Positions 1 to 6,880 of a stretch of DNA of 40,998 nucleotides are shown here, in pieces (position 1 is the stretch's first letter; each line of letters begins with the position of its first letter). The notes beneath the pieces are model-generated. The model saw nothing but the letters and a program-made list of their open reading frames with translations. It did no database searches and was not told the origin of the DNA. Origin of the DNA: a virus. Where the stretch lies: the IMG/VR virus record IMGVR_UViG_3300032220_001177, positions 1 to 40,998 of that record, one strand, 5' to 3'. The position numbers were made by a program, and so were the translations under genes.

Positions 1-504
1 ATTACTTTCAGTTGTACGATAAGCATCTTTATACATTTCAAGTACTTCAGCAATTGAATCGATTGCAATTACATCATAACCTTCATCAAAAACATACTCT
101 AATGTTTCAGCAACATTTTCAGAGTAATTTTTTAAAAATAAAGTTTTAACACAACTAAATTCAGGTAATCGTTTACAATATTTGTAATGAGCAATTTCAT
201 CCATTTCTCCACTTACAAATAAAACTCTTAAACCTTGTTTAGTTAATCTAGATAATACATCTAATACAATAGTTGATTTACCTGAACCGGGGCCTCCTGC
301 TAACATCATATTAGTACCAGGCATTAAACCTCCTTCAGTTGAAAATATAACATCAAGCTCTGTACCGGTAGCCATTGGTTTAAATAATTCATCACTAAAT
401 GATAATTCACTACCTCTAAAAAGTTTAATTTTAGTAGAATCAAACTCTACTACTAATTTTTGTTTTGAGGGACGACCTCTTTTTACAACATTTAAATTTT
501 TCAT
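1..504 (-). CDS. RecA/RadA/DnaB-type ATPase, 3' end cut by window edge
   Basis: The visible 168 residues are the N-terminal part of a P-loop ATPase of the RecA/RadA/DnaB superfamily; the gene continues past position 1. Walker A is GGPGSGKST (residues 70-78), followed by a VSGEMDE segment (about 98-103) like the VSGEES motif of RadA/Sms, and a Walker B-like strand DVIAIDS (144-150). The first 20 residues are basic and include KRGRPSKQK, an AT-hook-like RGRP patch. The ATG at 504 follows AGAGGTT and lies 37 nt downstream of a promoter of the recurrent family. In a phage this could be a recombinase (UvsX-like role) or a replicative helicase; the missing C-terminus would decide. The superfamily is clear, the exact role is inferred. 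Confidence 0.8.
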   Translation of the reverse strand, partial: MKNLNVVKRGRPSKQKLVVEFDSTKIKLFRGSELSFSDELFKPMATGTELDVIFSTEGGLMPGTNMMLAGGPGSGKSTIVLDVLSRLTKQGLRVLFVSGEMDEIAHYKYCKRLPEFSCVKTLFLKNYSENVAETLEYVFDEGYDVIAIDSIAEVLEMYKDAYRTTESN

Positions 505-540
505 AACCTCTATTTATTTATTTATTAATAATCTTACCTT

Positions 541-573
541 GTAAATATACGAACCCCATCTCAGGAATCCAAA
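541..573 (-). promoter_or_regulatory. Promoter, recurrent Bacteroidota-like family (copy 1)
   Basis: On the minus strand this reads TTTG, a 20-nt spacer, then TATATTTAC, matching the Bacteroidota -33/-7 pattern. It lies just upstream of the RecA-like ATPase start. The downstream flank has the imperfect palindrome TTAC-AAGG-TAAG at the expected start of transcription. Confidence 0.8.
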
Positions 574-689
574 TTTTATTGCATAAGCTTTTAATAGACT
601 TTTAAGAATATATAGTGCAAACCTTTCTTAACCATTCTCCATACATCTATCCGTATATACGATCCGCAGTTAAAATAATGATAAAACGA

Positions 690-757
690 GGGAACAAATG
701 ATGTGCCTCCATATAGAAAGCACATCAAATAATTTGTTAAGCTAAATGTTATTCCCT
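690..757. other. Long bulged inverted repeat downstream of the DUF932 gene
   Basis: Arms 693-706 (AACAAATGATGTGC on plus) and 720-738 pair over GCACATCA and TTTGTT with a 5-nt bulge and a 13-nt loop. Short GGGAA/TTCCC arms at the outer ends (690-694 and 752-756) could extend it. It starts right after the stop codon of the DUF932 gene. No strong U-tract follows, so it could be a terminator, an mRNA 3'-end stabiliser or a structured RNA. Confidence 0.5.
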
Positions 758-1561
758 TTATACAGTAACGTATTCAAGGGCTAAATCATATAATCTTTCG
801 TTGATAACTAAGTCTTGTTTAAAGTTCTTGATCTTACGGGCTTTACGAGACTTAACACCGTACTTATAATTGAACATACCGTGGATCAGTTTTTCCTGAA
901 CTACGTTATATACACTCCATAAATCATTTCCACGGTCTTGAGAACGTGTTGGAGTAAGTAATTCTTGGAAATCAATCTGGATATTATCTAAATCTCCGAG
1001 GCGAACTTCTAAGGCTTTCTTTGCAAAATCAATTGCTTGTTCTTGGCTCAGCTCTACTGTACGGAACTTATTAAGTGACTCGATTGTTAATGGTAATTTT
1101 TCAACCATTGATTTAATAGTTTCTTGTAATTCCTCAAATGAATAACCATAATGACGAATTTTCATATTTTCAAATTCTTTACTTGAAACAACTAATCCAT
1201 TTTCACAAACCATTCGGAATAAACCTGCGGTGAAAGTAAATGCATTCTTACCATCGTGGGAATTTGTTAATAAAATTTGAGGAAAAACATTATCTCCATC
1301 CTCGGCGGTAATCTGGATATCATTGTTGCGGAAAACAACTAAGTGTTTTTGATAACCAATTGTGTCGCTTTTACGAGCACGTACTTGTTTTGCATCAACT
1401 ACTCCCCAACCTAATAATTCCATATCATCTATGATTTTTTCGGTTGAAATGTGTGAATACTTATCACTAGTGGTTGGTGAACCTTGTTTAGTGAAAATTG
1501 AACTTGCTAATTGACGAACTTCGCCTTTTGTTTTGAACTCTTGATTGTTTAAATCTAACAT
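758..1561 (-). CDS. DUF932 phage/plasmid-like protein
   Basis: The 267-residue product matches the DUF932 family (phage/plasmid-like protein, TIGR03299 type) widespread in phages and plasmids. Hallmarks are NSHDGKNAFTFTAGLFRMVCENGLVV in the middle (residues about 99-124) and DLWSVYNVVQEKLIHG near the C-terminus. Length is typical for the family. No biochemical function is established. The gene has its own promoter at 1608-1640 and start context AAGGTTATG, and is followed by a long inverted repeat, so it appears to be a monocistronic early-type unit. Confidence 0.85.
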   Translation of the reverse strand: MLDLNNQEFKTKGEVRQLASSIFTKQGSPTTSDKYSHISTEKIIDDMELLGWGVVDAKQVRARKSDTIGYQKHLVVFRNNDIQITAEDGDNVFPQILLTNSHDGKNAFTFTAGLFRMVCENGLVVSSKEFENMKIRHYGYSFEELQETIKSMVEKLPLTIESLNKFRTVELSQEQAIDFAKKALEVRLGDLDNIQIDFQELLTPTRSQDRGNDLWSVYNVVQEKLIHGMFNYKYGVKSRKARKIKNFKQDLVINERLYDLALEYVTV

Positions 1562-1607
1562 AACCTTAATTTTTAGTGTTTAATTAATTATTTATTTATC
1601 TTATGTC

Positions 1608-1640
1608 GTTAATATACGAACCCCATTCCGGGGAACCTAA
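1608..1640 (-). promoter_or_regulatory. Promoter, recurrent family (copy 2)
   Basis: TTAG-N20-TATATTAAC on the minus strand, driving the DUF932 gene. The spacer contains CCCCGGAATGGGG, a 4-bp inverted repeat around a 5-nt centre. The -7 element has TTAAC where other copies have TTTAC. Confidence 0.75.
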
Positions 1641-1814
1641 TTATTTTGCACTCACTTTCAACTTACTTTCAACTAAACTTAAAGAAGCAACTTTAACAAT
1701 ATATCGTCGGGTTTGATTTTGAATAGCACAAGTTTGATCGCCTTCTTTATACCAAACTAATGTCCATTCTCCCGAATATAGAATACAATTTACTTTATCT
1801 CCTTCTTTAAACAT
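1641..1814 (-). CDS. Small hypothetical protein (57 aa)
   Basis: An intact frame from ATG at 1814 to TAA at 1641 encodes MFKEGDKVNCILYSGEW and onward, a compact beta-rich-looking sequence with two Trp and a basic C-terminus. The opening is reminiscent of small SH3-like or KOW-like barrels, but this is only an impression. The start lies 3 nt after the stop of the upstream gene (1818), so the two are probably translated together. The stop abuts the promoter of the next gene. Confidence 0.6.
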   Translation of the reverse strand: MFKEGDKVNCILYSGEWTLVWYKEGDQTCAIQNQTRRYIVKVASLSLVESKLKVSAK

Positions 1815-1817
1815 ATT

Positions 1818-2237
1818 TTATTTATTAGTTTCTGTTACTAAATTAGCTAACTTATAACTTGGTCCACCATCCGAAACTAACCAAATATTATCTTTAGTAA
1901 AGCAATATATAAATTCTTCGGATGATTGATATACACAATTAAATAAATTAGGAACATCTTGATTTGTTTGTTGATCAAACGATTCACCTCTATCACGGTG
2001 GTATGCAACTACAACATCCTCTTGAGGTAGATTAAAACTATGTTCACCTGTTGGATTTACATTTTTTTCTAGATATGAAATACTTCCTAATGCTATTAGT
2101 TGTTCTACTTTTGAGCGATTAGTGTAGTGTTTCTGTAATATCTCTCCTACACCATCTATTTCACCATCAAAATGACAATAAATTGAGGTAGTTGTTCCGT
2201 CTTGGTTTTCAATTCCTATTCTTGATTGTGTGCTCAT
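1818..2237 (-). CDS. Conserved phage protein, SRIGIENxDG...YCHFDG domain
   Basis: The 139-residue product belongs to a conserved phage protein family of unknown function seen in many marine and enteric phages. It begins SRIGIENQDGTTTSIYCHFDG and later has VVVAYHRDRGE. Its first 60 residues share a pattern with the protein encoded at 20458-21183 (x-R-x-x-G, T-x-x-Y-x-H-x-D-G, then G-x-x-L-x-x-x-Y), which suggests two distant paralogues in this genome. It is the last but one of a four-gene run of small genes behind the promoter at 2931. Confidence 0.7.
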   Translation of the reverse strand: MSTQSRIGIENQDGTTTSIYCHFDGEIDGVGEILQKHYTNRSKVEQLIALGSISYLEKNVNPTGEHSFNLPQEDVVVAYHRDRGESFDQQTNQDVPNLFNCVYQSSEEFIYCFTKDNIWLVSDGGPSYKLANLVTETNK

Positions 2238-2258
2238 AACTTTTATTTTTTATATTAA

Positions 2259-2480
2259 TTAATAATTAAAAACAAATTTTACTACTTCCTCGGGATTGGT
2301 AGAGCTAAAAATTCCGTCTTCACTCTCATCATCTTCACCATAAACAAAATAATAAGGAGTTTTTTCATTATCTTCCTGAGTTGAACAGGTTATTAATAAA
2401 GAGTTAAATTCAACACTTTCTCCTGTAAACCCAAAATCCCCTAAATTTTTAACTTTTTCTATTAATTCTTCTTTTTCCAT
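2259..2480 (-). CDS. Small acidic hypothetical protein (73 aa)
   Basis: Not recognised. The sequence is acidic, with a GEDDESEDG patch near residues 47-55 and predicted alternating helix and strand segments. The start context is AAAAGTTATG, like its neighbours. It sits between 1818-2237 and 2486-2890 with gaps of 21 and 5 nt, so it is probably cotranscribed. Confidence 0.6.
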   Translation of the reverse strand: MEKEELIEKVKNLGDFGFTGESVEFNSLLITCSTQEDNEKTPYYFVYGEDDESEDGIFSSTNPEEVVKFVFNY

Positions 2481-2485
2481 AACTT

Positions 2486-2890
2486 TTATTTTTTACTTAT
2501 TATACCAATGTTTAATTTATCAATACATTCTAAACCGAATTCATTTCTAACATTATAATATCTAGGCCAAGTTGACATAATTCTATCAAGTGTTTCTTTG
2601 TCTTGAATAGTTTCAATTCTCGGTGATGTGTATTGTTTATATTCGTTTGTTGATTTTAGAAAACGTGCACTTCTATGCACTATTTTCCAATATTCTTCTG
2701 TTAATTCTTTATTAGCTGCTGCTTGCCATACACTATACACAACATTATCAATTATCACATTAAAATCTAGGTGATATCTATAATGAGTTGGATTGTTTTT
2801 AAAGCAATGTCTTTCTGTTAATATAGGAATTTCATCTGCTGTGTTAGCTACATATATGTCTTCTAACGGATTTGGATTTGGAATGCTCAT
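2486..2890 (-). CDS. Hypothetical protein (134 aa)
   Basis: Not recognised. It is a soluble, aromatic-rich protein without obvious motifs or membrane segments. The ATG at 2890 follows CTAAAGGTT and is 40 nt downstream of the promoter at 2931-2963, making it the first gene of a small operon running down to 1641. Confidence 0.65.
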   Translation of the reverse strand: MSIPNPNPLEDIYVANTADEIPILTERHCFKNNPTHYRYHLDFNVIIDNVVYSVWQAAANKELTEEYWKIVHRSARFLKSTNEYKQYTSPRIETIQDKETLDRIMSTWPRYYNVRNEFGLECIDKLNIGIISKK

Positions 2891-2930
2891 AACCTTTAGT
2901 TTTAATATTAATTATTAATTATCTTACCTG

Positions 2931-2963
2931 GTAAATATACAAACAGGGTATGGCACCTCCAAA
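2931..2963 (-). promoter_or_regulatory. Promoter, recurrent family (copy 3)
   Basis: TTTG-N20-TATATTTAC on the minus strand. The spacer differs from the consensus (GAGGTGCCATACCCTGTTTG) but keeps a GGT/ACC inverted repeat. A TTACCnGGTAA palindrome overlaps the likely start site at 2923-2933. Confidence 0.75.
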
Positions 2964-3400
2964 TTTTTCATATGACGTTTTCATTTAATTTATATATGTA
3001 TATCCCTTATCGATGGGCAAAATTTTTAAGTACTTTAGAGGTGCGGATTTATGGATTTTTAAAAAAATTGCATATATGGAAGCTATAGTGGAATTATTTG
3101 GATCTTTATGACATTATGTTTAGGATATAAGGATATACTATCGACGGGGTTATAGGTGTTTACGATCTAGTTATTAATCTAATTTCCATTTTACACGTAC
3201 CCAACGCTATATGGACAACGGCGCGCGTGGTATCTTATGCATTATATATGCGGTATATATGCGGGCCGCCACACTATAGTACGCCGGTAATAGGTGGGCC
3301 GTATACCCATCCGGTACCGGCCCACTTATAATACGGGGTAATATCATGGTGTAAGATAAATCGCACCCACGGGATCCGTAGATCAGTAAGTGCTATAAGG
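2964..3400. other. Non-coding block of about 440 nt with GC-rich palindromes
   Basis: No convincing gene on either strand. The block mixes AT-rich runs with GC-rich patches unlike the surrounding genes, including GGCGCGC near 3221, GCGGGCCGCC near 3261, and the palindromes GTATAC and CCGGTACCGG at 3301-3320. It contains the stem-loop listed separately. Candidate roles are a replication origin, a packaging or regulatory site, or a non-coding RNA. Confidence 0.5.
3290..3329. repeat. 11-bp stem-loop inverted repeat
   Basis: ATAGGTGGGCC (3290-3300) pairs with GGCCCACTTAT (3319-3329), 10 Watson-Crick pairs plus one mismatch (a G-U wobble in one orientation), around an 18-nt loop that itself holds two palindromes. 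It is the most stable-looking structure in the non-coding block. Confidence 0.6.
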
Positions 3401-3646
3401 TTATGATATATTCACCCCGCGTTTTATTGCTTGTTTTTTCACCGCATCAATCTCAGTCTCATCCGTTGCTATCTCCATGTATGTTGATGCTAACGACATA
3501 AATGCTATATTATCTATTCCTGGATTATCATATTTCACCAGCGCGCCAATGGTTCCTAGTAATGTTCCGATTTGCAATGCATACTTTACAGCGATGCGGT
3601 GCATTGATGTATCCTCTGTTGTTGTGTTATTTGATATCTCGTTCAT
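3401..3646 (-). CDS. Hypothetical protein (81 aa)
   Basis: Not recognised. An N-terminal polar, Thr-rich stretch is followed by a moderately hydrophobic helix (about residues 20-40, ALQIGTLLGTIGALV) and a C-terminal charged tail. Its ATG at 3646 overlaps the stop of the 48-residue membrane peptide upstream (ATGA overlap), supporting translational coupling. A reading frame on the opposite strand at 3477-3662 is judged a shadow because no plus-strand gene is otherwise supported. Confidence 0.55.
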   Translation of the reverse strand: MNEISNNTTTEDTSMHRIAVKYALQIGTLLGTIGALVKYDNPGIDNIAFMSLASTYMEIATDETEIDAVKKQAIKRGVNIS

Positions 3647-3789
3647 GTTAATATATTTTTAATTGTGTCCCATAAAATACTTATTACTGTTAAGGCCATA
3701 ACGCCTAATATAATTCCTATTGTTCTTATTATATAAAATAATCCCAGTAAAAACATTATTAAACAAATACCAACTCCTATACTTATCAT
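3643..3789 (-). CDS. Membrane micro-protein (48 aa)
   Basis: The frame from ATG 3789 to TGA 3643 encodes a very hydrophobic peptide (starts MISIGVGICLIMFLLGLF) with one or two membrane helices and a short polar C-terminus (WDTIKNILT). It overlaps the gene before it (stop at 3786) and the gene after it (start at 3646) by ATGA, which argues that it is translated. Size and character would fit a membrane accessory or holin-like peptide, but nothing identifies it. Confidence 0.6.
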   Translation of the reverse strand: MISIGVGICLIMFLLGLFYIIRTIGIILGVMALTVISILWDTIKNILT

Positions 3790-3857
3790 TTGCTTATTAA
3801 TTTTAATATTAATACTAGATTGAGTAATAAACTTAAATATACTATATCACTTGCCAT
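3786..3857 (-). CDS. Leucine-rich micro-ORF (23 aa)
   Basis: A 23-codon frame (MASDIVYLSLLLNLVLILKL and onward) starts at 3857 in the common context AAAGGTTATGGC, 12 nt after the TAA of the upstream gene (3870), and ends in an ATGA overlap with the next micro-protein. It could be a genuine membrane peptide or a leader that couples translation of the next gene. Confidence 0.45.
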   Translation of the reverse strand: MASDIVYLSLLLNLVLILKLISK

Positions 3858-3869
3858 AACCTTTATTTA

Positions 3870-4154
3870 TTAATTATTGTTATATAATCGATCCGACATA
3901 CTAAGCACTGAATTGTCCCATTCAAATTCCTTCTCACGAGCATCATCGTATTTCATTCCTTCATAAAACACAAAATAACCTCTTGTTCCTTGATAAGTCC
4001 ATTTACCACCAAACATAATATTGAGCATCTTTTGGAATGTGTGCATTACGCCTTTCCAATAATCTTCATTACCATTTGAGGAATGAGCATCGTAATACTT
4101 ATCTCGTGCATATGCATACTCCTCAATCAATTCATTCATGCTTAAATTTGTCAT
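3870..4154 (-). CDS. Hypothetical protein (94 aa)
   Basis: Not recognised. N-terminal half is helical and acidic (NELIEEYAYARDKYYDAH), the middle has GGKWTYQGTRGYFVFYEG. First gene behind the promoter at 4188-4220, start context TAAAGGTTATG. It probably heads the chain of micro-ORFs down to 3401. Confidence 0.6.
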   Translation of the reverse strand: MTNLSMNELIEEYAYARDKYYDAHSSNGNEDYWKGVMHTFQKMLNIMFGGKWTYQGTRGYFVFYEGMKYDDAREKEFEWDNSVLSMSDRLYNNN

Positions 4155-4187
4155 AACCTTTATTTATTTAATTAATTATCTTACCCG

Positions 4188-4220
4188 GTAAATATACGAA
4201 CCCCATTCCGGGGAACCTAA
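4188..4220 (-). promoter_or_regulatory. Promoter, recurrent family (copy 4)
   Basis: TTAG-N20-TATATTTAC on the minus strand. Spacer carries CCCCGGAATGGGG. The perfect palindrome TTACCCGGTAA (4180-4190 region) overlaps the end of the -7 element and the expected transcription start. Confidence 0.8.
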
Positions 4221-4223
4221 TAT

Positions 4224-4802
4224 TTACGCAATTGTTTTTTCTCTCATTTCAAAACCATACCATACTGAACGATATAATCCGTGATACTGCTCAGTAGCAT
4301 TACCAAATAATACTCCATTCACTACAGCAACAGCATGTCCTTGTACAATCAAAACAAATCTACCAATTGGGTTACATTCAATAAATGATTTTAATGTAAA
4401 TCCGGTTGGTTTATAATATTTGTTATTTGTTAACATTTTCTTTTTGGCATTACCACAAACCATGTTATTAATATATGCTTTACTTGGATGCGTTCCGATG
4501 AAATGGATCCTTTTATTATTCTTAACTGTGTTAACAACGTTCTTAGCATATGCAGATGTATATGTACCTTTACGATCAACACGTTTCATTTCCTTCTTAA
4601 TATAAGCATGGGCTTGATCGTATGTAATATCTAAGGCACACATGAAAGCACGAACAACACAATCGTTGCTTTCCTTATCAGCTAATTTACTTTGTTGACT
4701 TGCTATAACATTACTATCACGGAAATATTCTTTTTTGAATCGCTCCATTGTGGTAATGTTTAAATTATTATCAACTTGATTTACTTTCTCTGTGACCATC
4801 AT
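4224..4802 (-). CDS. Papain-like cysteine peptidase-fold protein
   Basis: The 192-residue product has the signature of a phage protein family with a papain-like peptidase fold: NDCVVRAF with Cys48 at the start of a helix, and VQGHAVAVVNG with His156 on a strand, the usual Cys and His positions of such folds. Family members in phages are mostly uncharacterised and may be peptidases, amidases or deubiquitinase-like enzymes. Two adjacent ATGs (4802 and 4799) are possible starts. The gene has its own promoter (4833-4865). The fold assignment is by motif; activity is not shown. Confidence 0.6.
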   Translation of the reverse strand: MMVTEKVNQVDNNLNITTMERFKKEYFRDSNVIASQQSKLADKESNDCVVRAFMCALDITYDQAHAYIKKEMKRVDRKGTYTSAYAKNVVNTVKNNKRIHFIGTHPSKAYINNMVCGNAKKKMLTNNKYYKPTGFTLKSFIECNPIGRFVLIVQGHAVAVVNGVLFGNATEQYHGLYRSVWYGFEMREKTIA

Positions 4803-4832
4803 AACCTTTATTTTTATTAACTTATCTTACCC

Positions 4833-4865
4833 GCAAATATACGAACCCCATATCGGGGAGCCTAA
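4833..4865 (-). promoter_or_regulatory. Promoter, recurrent family (copy 5)
   Basis: TTAG-N20-TATATTTGC on the minus strand, the copy whose -7 element is closest to TAnnTTTG. Spacer has CCCCGATATGGGG. The start-site palindrome is broken here (TTACCCGCAA on plus). Confidence 0.8.
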
Positions 4866-4882
4866 TCTTTTCGCAATTATTT

Positions 4883-5287
4883 TTAATTAATCACATAAGC
4901 TTTATCAGCCCATGTTTTAGCATTAACGGCATTATATTGATACTGATTGTACAATGCTGTTTTATACAAGTCCTGATTAATGTCTCCAACTGTAAATTCA
5001 GCTAACATATCTTTCTCAACCCATATTTTCTTACCACTACGAGCATAAACAGTAAAGTCATGTTCCTTACCGGCAACCTCCTTAACACGAGCAATGGTGT
5101 GAACCGCTTTAATTTTATAACGACGGAGAGCATTAATAGCACTATCGGCTTCAACTACACTTGTAATTAAAAATCCAGCCTGGCATTTGGTAATAACACG
5201 GTATTTACCTTCTCCACACATATCATCACCGTGGAATTCCATTACTGTTAAATCTCTGTTTCTTTGAGCAATCACTAAATTTTTCAT
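4883..5287 (-). CDS. Hypothetical protein (134 aa)
   Basis: Not recognised. A soluble alpha/beta-looking protein with GKYRVITKCQAGFLITSVVEA in the first half and a helical, Asn/Gln/Tyr-rich C-terminus. Monocistronic unit behind the promoter at 5323-5355 with start context AAAGGTTATG. Confidence 0.65.
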   Translation of the reverse strand: MKNLVIAQRNRDLTVMEFHGDDMCGEGKYRVITKCQAGFLITSVVEADSAINALRRYKIKAVHTIARVKEVAGKEHDFTVYARSGKKIWVEKDMLAEFTVGDINQDLYKTALYNQYQYNAVNAKTWADKAYVIN

Positions 5288-5322
5288 AACCTTTATTTTT
5301 AATTAATACCTTATCTTACCCG

Positions 5323-5355
5323 GTAAATATACAAACCCCATATCGGGGAACCAAA
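5323..5355 (-). promoter_or_regulatory. Promoter, recurrent family (copy 6)
   Basis: TTTG-N20-TATATTTAC on the minus strand with spacer inverted repeat CCCCGATATGGGG and the start-site palindrome TTACCCGGTAA. One of the best matches to the whole consensus. Confidence 0.85.
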
Positions 5356-5800
5356 TATCTCCATGAAGAGACGTGAACAATTCGCGGTTCATATATACTT
5401 TATACCTATAGGTAAAAACTAGGGTGAGCGCGGGAAAGGGGTTACACCACTCATTACCTCATATTACCCATTACACCCCGGGTTTATCACATACCATCTT
5501 ACCTTACACTATTATCAATATATTTTGATATCCATATAGGGGTTGTTGGTCACACCTTACACCGTTTTATATAAACATAAAGTTAGGGTCGTAGCATTCC
5601 ACGACCCTATTTCTCAATGCGTTAATAACGCTTAATTTACGTTAATAAACATATTATTTCCACGCGTACAACATCATCTTATCTAACATCGTTATTAATA
5701 TTGTTTTATTTTATTCAATTGTTTTTATTCTATTCAGATGATTCACCGTTATAATATTGTTCTCATCCATTCGTTTTACCCATTTTACCCACATTCAATA
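5356..5800. other. Non-coding block with repeated TTACAC(C/T)
   Basis: About 445 nt without a credible gene. Four copies of TTACACC/TTACACT occur at 5442-5448, 5471-5477, 5504-5510 and 5557-5563, two of them within the longer word CCTTACAC. GC-rich runs (GAGCGCGGGAAAGGGG near 5426) alternate with AT-rich stretches. A strong hairpin lies at 5584-5609. The layout suits a binding-site cluster such as an origin or regulatory region; I cannot show which. Confidence 0.45.
5584..5609 (-). terminator. Perfect 9-bp hairpin, possible terminator
   Basis: TAGGGTCGT (5584-5592) and ACGACCCTA (5601-5609) form a perfect stem with an 8-nt loop. On the minus strand it lies about 190 nt after the stop of the zinc-ribbon gene and is followed by AACTTTATGTTT, only a weak U-tract. 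It may terminate that transcript or be part of the non-coding block. Confidence 0.45.
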
Positions 5801-6211
5801 TCATCCTGGATTCACCACATCATCTCTTTGCTTCACCATATCCACTATTGTTTCGGTTACGAGTTTACCTTTAGTAAATCTAGATATCGAACAGAATTCA
5901 ACATCAACATCATCCTTAATTGTTTTAATTAATTGGTTATACTCTTTTTTATTAGATAATGAACCACATTGAGTAGCTATACTTTGATATGTTTTTATTC
6001 GATATGCTCCATATGGTTTCTTTAACTCCTTTATCTCCCAATCACTTTCATCTAATAGATCTAATCGTTTTTCCCGATTTATAATTGTTGCTGAAAAATG
6101 ATAACCACAACTCCCACAATTCACATATTCCTCTCCTGTTTTATAATAGAAATCATCCGTTGCCTCACCCTCGCAATTAGGGCAATCAATATAATTTAAT
6201 ACACTTCCCAT
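5801..6211 (-). CDS. Zinc-ribbon protein (136 aa)
   Basis: The N-terminus holds two CxxC knuckles, CPNC (Cys10, Cys13) and CGSC (Cys32, Cys35), the layout of a zinc ribbon that likely binds one zinc and may contact nucleic acid. The remaining 100 residues are charged and not recognised. The ATG at 6211 lies 3 nt after the stop of the 51-residue gene upstream. No promoter of the recurrent family is visible immediately upstream, so it is probably read with the chain of small genes from 7124 downward. Confidence 0.7.
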   Translation of the reverse strand: MGSVLNYIDCPNCEGEATDDFYYKTGEEYVNCGSCGYHFSATIINREKRLDLLDESDWEIKELKKPYGAYRIKTYQSIATQCGSLSNKKEYNQLIKTIKDDVDVEFCSISRFTKGKLVTETIVDMVKQRDDVVNPG

Positions 6212-6214
6212 AAC

Positions 6215-6370
6215 TTATTGTTGTTCATTAATTTTTTCCTTTGTTAATTTTCCAATCCACGATCCTATCTGCCAACACCCAAAATAACATATTATTAATC
6301 TTGGTATCACTGTTACACATAATATTGCGGCAATTGCAGCCATTGATATTGCTATTGTTCTTTGTTTCAT
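6215..6370 (-). CDS. Small membrane or secreted protein (51 aa)
   Basis: The frame starts MKQRTIAISMAAIAAILCVT, which looks like a signal peptide or single membrane helix (residues 5-28), followed by aromatic ICYFGCWQIGSW and a charged tail. The ATG at 6370 follows directly on the TAA of the preceding gene. Function unknown. Confidence 0.6.
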   Translation of the reverse strand: MKQRTIAISMAAIAAILCVTVIPRLIICYFGCWQIGSWIGKLTKEKINEQQ

Positions 6371-6538
6371 TTATTTAATTCCTCTTAATAATCCTTTTTT
6401 ATATGCAACATAATCTTTTTCGATCCTATAGGGCCAAGCTAGTAAATAAGTGTTTCTTTCACTTTTTGGATAGGTGTACCATATATTTTTTAATTTCTTT
6501 TTAGTCTTCCTAGGCAATCTAAATTTTTTGTTCTTCAC
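6371..6538 (-). CDS. Small basic protein with GTG start (55 aa)
   Basis: A strongly basic N-terminus (VKNKKFRLPRKTKKKLKN, Val read as Met) is followed by an aromatic segment (IWYTYPKSERNTYLLAWPYR). The GTG at 6538 overlaps the upstream stop as AAGTGAAG, and the stop is immediately followed by the next ATG, so coupled translation supports this unusual start. Function unknown; the charge suggests nucleic-acid or membrane contact. Confidence 0.55.
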   Translation of the reverse strand: MKNKKFRLPRKTKKKLKNIWYTYPKSERNTYLLAWPYRIEKDYVAYKKGLLRGIK

Positions 6539-6681
6539 TTATTTAAGTCCTCATACTCTAACATGATACCTTTTCGCAACATCATATTACTTTTATATTC
6601 TGGCTCACAAGAAAATAAAATATATCCTAAGGTAATTCCCGCAAACAAATGTAGTATTGAGTAATATATTGTTTTATTCAT
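6535..6681 (-). CDS. Putative small lipoprotein (48 aa)
   Basis: MNKTIYYSILHLFAGITLGY and then ILFSCEPE: a short hydrophobic segment ends in LFSC, which resembles a lipobox with Cys25 as the lipidated residue. Small phage lipoproteins can act in superinfection exclusion or as outer spanins, but no partner is evident. The start overlaps the end of the 6674-6880 gene, and the stop overlaps the GTG of the next gene. Confidence 0.5.
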   Translation of the reverse strand: MNKTIYYSILHLFAGITLGYILFSCEPEYKSNMMLRKGIMLEYEDLNK

Positions 6682-6880
6682 TTATAATATTTTTTAATCG
6701 TTTAATTTCCTCAATCACATCATCACCCAATTCAATTTTGGACATCATTGTTAGATCCATTACTTGATTAGTTAGTAATTCAATTAATTCATCTTTTGCT
6801 TGTTCTTTGTTCATATTTTTCATTAGTTCTTTACGTTTTTCTGAATGTCTCCACTTACCATAGTTAGACCATTTATTCAT
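6674..6880 (-). CDS. Small helical hypothetical protein (68 aa)
   Basis: Not recognised. Basic N-terminus (NKWSNYGKWRHSEKRKELMK), then a long amphipathic helix (residues 20-66). It overlaps its neighbours on both sides (start 6880 within the end of 6873-7124; stop after the start of the gene at 6681). Confidence 0.55.
   Translation of the reverse strand: MNKWSNYGKWRHSEKRKELMKNMNKEQAKDELIELLTNQVMDLTMMSKIELGDDVIEEIKRLKNIINE

Noticed and set aside
5738-5972. Two plus-strand reading frames of 60-70 codons
   Set aside because: They overlap a good minus-strand zinc-ribbon gene or lie in the non-coding block, have compositionally odd His/Ile/Phe-rich products, and no plus-strand gene is otherwise supported.
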